Shown here: in pieces, positions 59,881 to 64,000 of the stretch | Numbering within the stretch: the stretch's first letter is position 1 | Layout: every line of letters begins with the position of its first letter | Assembly (NCBI GenBank): GCA_030544215.1 | Contig: JARZZO010000004.1 | Span: 47,047,980 to 47,111,979, forward strand | Reading direction: 5' to 3' | DNA length: 64,000 nt | Source of the DNA: Zantedeschia hybrid cultivar | Lineage: Eukaryota; Streptophyta; Magnoliopsida; Alismatales; Araceae | Notes under the pieces: model-generated | Database searches by the model: none | What the model saw: only the letters and a program-made list of their open reading frames with translations | Told to the model about the DNA's origin: nothing | Made by a program: the position numbers and the translations under genes

Positions 59881-61443
59881 TGTCATAGCTCTAAATTCCA
59901 CAATACGACCATCCATGAATGCGGTATGACCTTTATATGTAACAAAATCTTTTTTCACCATATTTATTAGTGGGGGAGATAATGGCATGTGGGTCGATCA
60001 GGTCTATATGCTCACAAGATGGGCCATGGGCCACTGGCCAACGGCAGGCAAACTAACTAGGATCCATGTGTGAGTACATGTTCTAAAGCTACCAGGTCAC
60101 GTGTCATTAATGGGAAATGCCTTCTGCATGCAGTGCATTGCAGCAGTGTCACAAAATGCGAGCTATGCAATCACGTGAGCCGTCGGATCCTAGAGGATGT
60201 GAATTCTTTTTTAAATTTTTTTAGTCTTTTAAACAAAGATCGGAGAGTATGAATGGATCTGTATCATTGTCTCCTTTTCGCTAGGGTTTTATTAAAAAAA
60301 AATAAAAAAAATCTCGACTTACTTGTTCAATCAAACTGGTCGGATGGACAACGGGGGTGTTGCAGCGCGCGTGCAGCAAGTATTACTAACAATGGTATTC
60401 TATCTCTCTAAGGAATATATTTAATATATCAGGTGCTGAAGGTTAAGCAAACATCAGAAAATTTCAATACATCTCAAATATCTCTGACTATAAAAGAATT
60501 ATAGGAGTCATCCTCATATGAGTGGAAAATGAAACCCTTATAAACTTTAGGGCTTCCACTGAAAGTTTTCTACATATCTAAGGCGGTTCAACTGACTTGA
60601 TCGTCGAAAGGTTTGTTTCTAAGACCTTTTCATAAGATCCACTAATGAGTTCTCTTCATACTAGGACAATTTTTGACTGGACCCTTCTGTTAATCATCTT
60701 CGTCTAACCACCTCAACCTTGGCTGCAATCTAGCTGCAACATTTATAATTTGTAGAGTTTGATAACTTTGATTTTGTAGGCAATTGAGTTAAATCCATTA
60801 AACTAAAATGAATTATACTAATAACTAAAAGTTGCTTTAAGAATATTTACTCTTAAACTTTCTCTATGGCCAGTTGATGATTTCTTTTCTAGTAATACTT
60901 GCTGCAGTTGTCCCAGATATTGCAGGTGCAACCACCATCTAATCAAATAATCCGGCAGCATGAAGTTGCTGCATCTCTCTGCAAAGGGATATAGAAAAAC
61001 TTAAACACCACATGGCATTCATTTGTATGGTCGGACATCAGTTGACATGGCAGCAAGTATTACCCTTCTATTGCCCTTAGCAATGTGCCCCCTGTGCTTC
61101 ATTGTAGATTTGTTTATTACAACATCCCACGTTTTAAATGTAGTTTAAATTTGTGATAAGTGGCCTTTTTTATAATGTTCTTACCAACTATATTCTTATG
61201 TTAGATAGATCTTAATTTTCAGTGTCAAAGGAAACAAGAGGATACGCATTCAGAACCATTATAAGTAGCCCCACTGTCTTACCCTGCCGGCCTATCTAGC
61301 ATCACATAAATTATATGATGTGGTAACTTGTACAAGTGTCCAACAAAATAACAGCCTCTTCATGGCAGATAGCTAATCTCAAATTTTTTTTTTTTTTTTT
61401 TTTTTGCCTATCCAATCAATATAGCCCCTCCATGATTCCATCT
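59881..61443. other. Intergenic, nothing recognised
   Basis: AT-rich spacer between CslH copies B and C, with a poly(T) of 21 at 61385-61405. No gene motif. Confidence 0.45.
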
Positions 61444-62061
61444 TTAATAAGTCCATCCGCAGAACAGCAAGAAGAGGACGCTCAACATCGAAGCCTTTGC
61501 AATTGTGGGCCACGGAAGCCCATACCTTCCCTTGCCGAAGAGCCCCCTAACAAATGGCCAGAAGCTTAGCACCACCCACCCACTGCACACCAACTCTCCA
61601 ATCCCCGGCCCGTCATCATGCTTAACCAGCATCTTCCACGTGATCACCACCAGTGCCGCCAAGTTCAGGAACAAGAGAGCAGTGTCGGGGACAAAGAGTA
61701 GTGAGTCGTCGAAGGTGAACCTCCCGGGATCCGCGGCGGCGGTCGCCGACATGTTTTGCTCTTTGGGAGTGACTTCGAAGATGGTCTCCGACATTCCGAG
61801 GACCTTCGCGACCACGCTCAGTAGTCCAAACAGTGACGCCGTCGTCCACTGTATCCTCTGCATTCTCTGGTTGTTCCACCATGTCCATATCGACAGCCCA
61901 CACACGAGGTATTCCACCGCCGTGTAGAGGTTGTAGAAGACGAAGAGGGCCGCAGGTACGGCCACTACGGGTTCTGATGCCTGCATGAACATAATTTTTT
62001 GTCATACTCCTATATATATATAGTTCTTTTATTAGTTAATTTTCATGATAATTACTATTAT

Positions 62062-62098
<37 letters not shown>

Positions 62099-64000
62099 GG
62101 GTAGGAAGGAGGTGTTTGAGAAGGCGCAGTATGGAGCCAGCAGCGCATAGCAGAGCTCCGGGGCGGAGCGCAGAGCCCATATGTTGATGAGCACGTAGGT
62201 GAGGCAGTGGCGGAAGGGCAGCTTCCCGGAGAGGGTGGCCGATAATGGGCCGTTCCGGCCCACAAGGATTTCTAGGAGACCAGTAGACCACCTCTTGTAC
62301 TGGGTTAAGCTGGCGGGCCCACCGACGGGAGTGTTCCCCAGGAATCCGGGCGGGTCCGGGTCAAGGCGAACGGCCTTCCAGCCCTTGGTGTGGATCCGGA
62401 GCCCCGTCTGGACATCCTCCGTGGTAGACCCGTAGACGCACCCGACCTGCAGAAAGACAAATCTCGGTCCTTAGAAGTTGTAGAAGTGCTTATTTTTCGG
62501 GTCATGAGAGCAGGTTATTTTATCTGCGATGCAGGTACCAGCAGAGCATGATCATTAAATAAGTTAGGTTTGATGGGTCCTGGTCGATCCTCCTGGTTTA
62601 ACTCTACGAGTTTTATTTGCTGCAGTCAAATTTTAAGAAATAAATTGATTTTTTTTAATTGATCTCATTCCAATTTACACGCTCATATAGCTCTCTTCCA
62701 TTAAATGACCTAAAACATTTTAAAAATTAAAAATCGAGCTCCACCGAAGAGTAAAACATATCTTTAATTTCTTACACTTGGCACAATAATAGTTTTTAAT
62801 TTTTTAATTTTTTTTAAATTGTCTGATCATAAATCGGACTAATGGTATGACCTAAAATATTTTATTTTTTTCTATTTGGCTGCACCATCAAGTGATGCTG
62901 CAAGTAAAATTAAACTCTTTGATAAAAAATATTTGCTAATCCGGGGGATTGGATTGTGGGGCCGTCAGAGTTAACTAAAGACAGTGACGCCACAAAAAAT
63001 TGATCTGTCAATTAGAACTCTAAACTGATTTATCAGCTGATTCTGAGTATCACGTAATCCAGTCCCATAGAGATTACTTAAGAATAAAAACCAAAATTTC
63101 GATGTGAGTTCACTCTTCGCAAATGTGTTCTTCTAAGCAAGGTGCATTAAAGATCTCGACGTAAGCTCATATTATATTATATATCCTTATAAAATAACAT
63201 ACTTATCAAATATGCCATTTCAGTGACATATATGAAATATTTATGCATATCAAATATATCATCTCTATGGCAATTCTGAAACGTTGTACGAATATGCTAA
63301 GCATGTAGGTTAGTGGGCAAATATACATAGTATCTTTGAAATTTAACAAGCAGGGTTATATAGTTAATATGAAATTATCCCAAATAAATAGTTCTCAGAT
63401 AGAATTAATCTTTCAGCAAGACACACGGGTCTCCGATATCCATGATACGACATAAACATCAAACATATCATTATTATTTAACTCAACATTGATATTTGAA
63501 TGACAGGTGCAGCCTCTTTCATACATCCAGTTGATGAAGGGTGTGATGATTGATGCATGGGATCTCTAATCAAAGTAGTTTAGGTTAGAACTACGTATAG
63601 GTAGTTCACGTCATCATCTATGTGTAGGTTAGGGAAGTAGAGACTAGTCCATCAAATCAAGATGATATTTTCCTTGGCTTATCATTGCATGACAGAGACT
63701 ATGGACTTCAATTCAACGTATTTAAACGTGGGTCCTGTTTTGTGAAGCGTCTATTAATTGATGAAGCTGACCGGTTCATTGATGCACTGGGGTCGTTGAT
63801 GTATTGGTTGGTGAGAAGTACTCTACTTTGATGTGAAGCATCAACTTGATATTATCATGCTTACGTTGGAAATGGAACAAATATCTCAAAGGAGCAAGAA
63901 TGATATTATCATACTTCGATCCCTTGCCGATCACATCGAAGGGCCAAGGTCGTCTATGCCAAGGATTCTAGCTCAGCATAAGATAGTCAGATTGCTTGTT
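61444..64000 (-). CDS. Cellulose synthase-like protein H (CslH), copy C, 3' part (last two exons visible)
   Basis: Exon 8 is 62446-62096 (351 nt, as in A and B) and exon 9 is 61980-61444, ending in TAG. Exon 8 begins VGCVYGSTTEDVQTGLRIH and contains the catalytic TED and QYKRW; A and B have W where C has the cysteine of VGC. Exon 9 carries the membrane segments and the conserved GPGIGELVCSGWVVLSFWPF. No stop or frameshift is seen in either exon. Exons 1-7 are not in the remaining 1.55 kb, so intron 7 is longer than that (134 nt in A, 1307 nt in B) and the gene continues beyond the window. The exon 8 donor lies in a TA repeat. Confidence 0.86.
62068..62095. repeat. (TA)n at the exon 8 donor of CslH copy C
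   Basis: About 13 TA units fill the start of intron 8. The donor GT on the minus strand is the first dinucleotide of the repeat, GTATATATAT. Confidence 0.85.
62640..62890. mobile_element. Possible hairpin MITE in intron 7 of CslH copy C
   Basis: The left part (ATGACCTAAAACATTTTAAAA) and right part (TTTTTAATTTTTTTTAAATTGTCTG, ATGACCTAAAATATTTTA) show weak inverted and direct similarity, and share the AGGTCAT/ATGACCT phrase with the hairpin in copy A intron 4. Tentative. Confidence 0.3.
62891..64000. other. Intron 7 of CslH copy C, no exon seen
   Basis: No sequence resembling CslH exon 7 (for example the SCTYELNT segment) was found here. AT-rich, no other feature. Confidence 0.5.

Noticed and set aside
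62058..62291. Frames ending in isoleucine-tyrosine runs
   Set aside because: Out-of-frame readings of CslH copy C exon 8 running into the TA repeat.

Overview
This window is nuclear DNA of a flowering plant, most likely a monocot. The genes have introns, the spacers are AT-rich and crowded with retrotransposons and MITEs, and the best-preserved genes belong to cellulose synthase-like family H (CslH), which is known mainly from monocots. I cannot name the species. No tRNA, rRNA or CRISPR feature was seen.

Layout. 1-5.6 kb holds an inverted SINE copy, LTR debris, a TTA/CT microsatellite block and a MITE. At 6.2-8.2 kb (+) is a three-exon bHLH transcription factor resembling ZHOUPI/bHLH95. 10-15.6 kb has a hAT-like inverted-repeat element and a degenerate Ty3/gypsy element reduced to gag. 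16.9-22.8 kb (-) is CslH copy A. 23-33 kb carries a palindromic MITE, a probable solo LTR, a truncated Ty1/copia element between duplicated flanks, further MITEs and a SINE with target-site duplications. 33.4-42.7 kb is a decayed Ty3/gypsy element into which a CACTA transposon (34142-38831) inserted. That CACTA carries captured hexokinase exons and a LINE zf-RVT fragment. 44.9-45.1 kb (-) is an exon-1 relic of another CslH gene. 50.1-57.2 kb (-) is CslH copy B, with a LINE fragment in intron 4. 61.4 kb to the window end (-) is the 3' part of CslH copy C.

How it fits together. The CslH genes form a head-to-tail tandem array on the minus strand, interrupted by transposons. Copies A and B share a nine-exon structure with the same splice phases and the processive glycosyltransferase signature (DD, DxD, TED, QxxRW). 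Each complete copy has one independent reading-frame problem: a 2-bp insertion in exon 3 of A, which a donor 4 nt downstream could neutralise, and a 1-bp deletion in exon 7 of B, which is not easily rescued. The visible part of copy C is intact. The most unusual object is the gene-capturing CACTA element carrying hexokinase exons, nested in a gypsy element.
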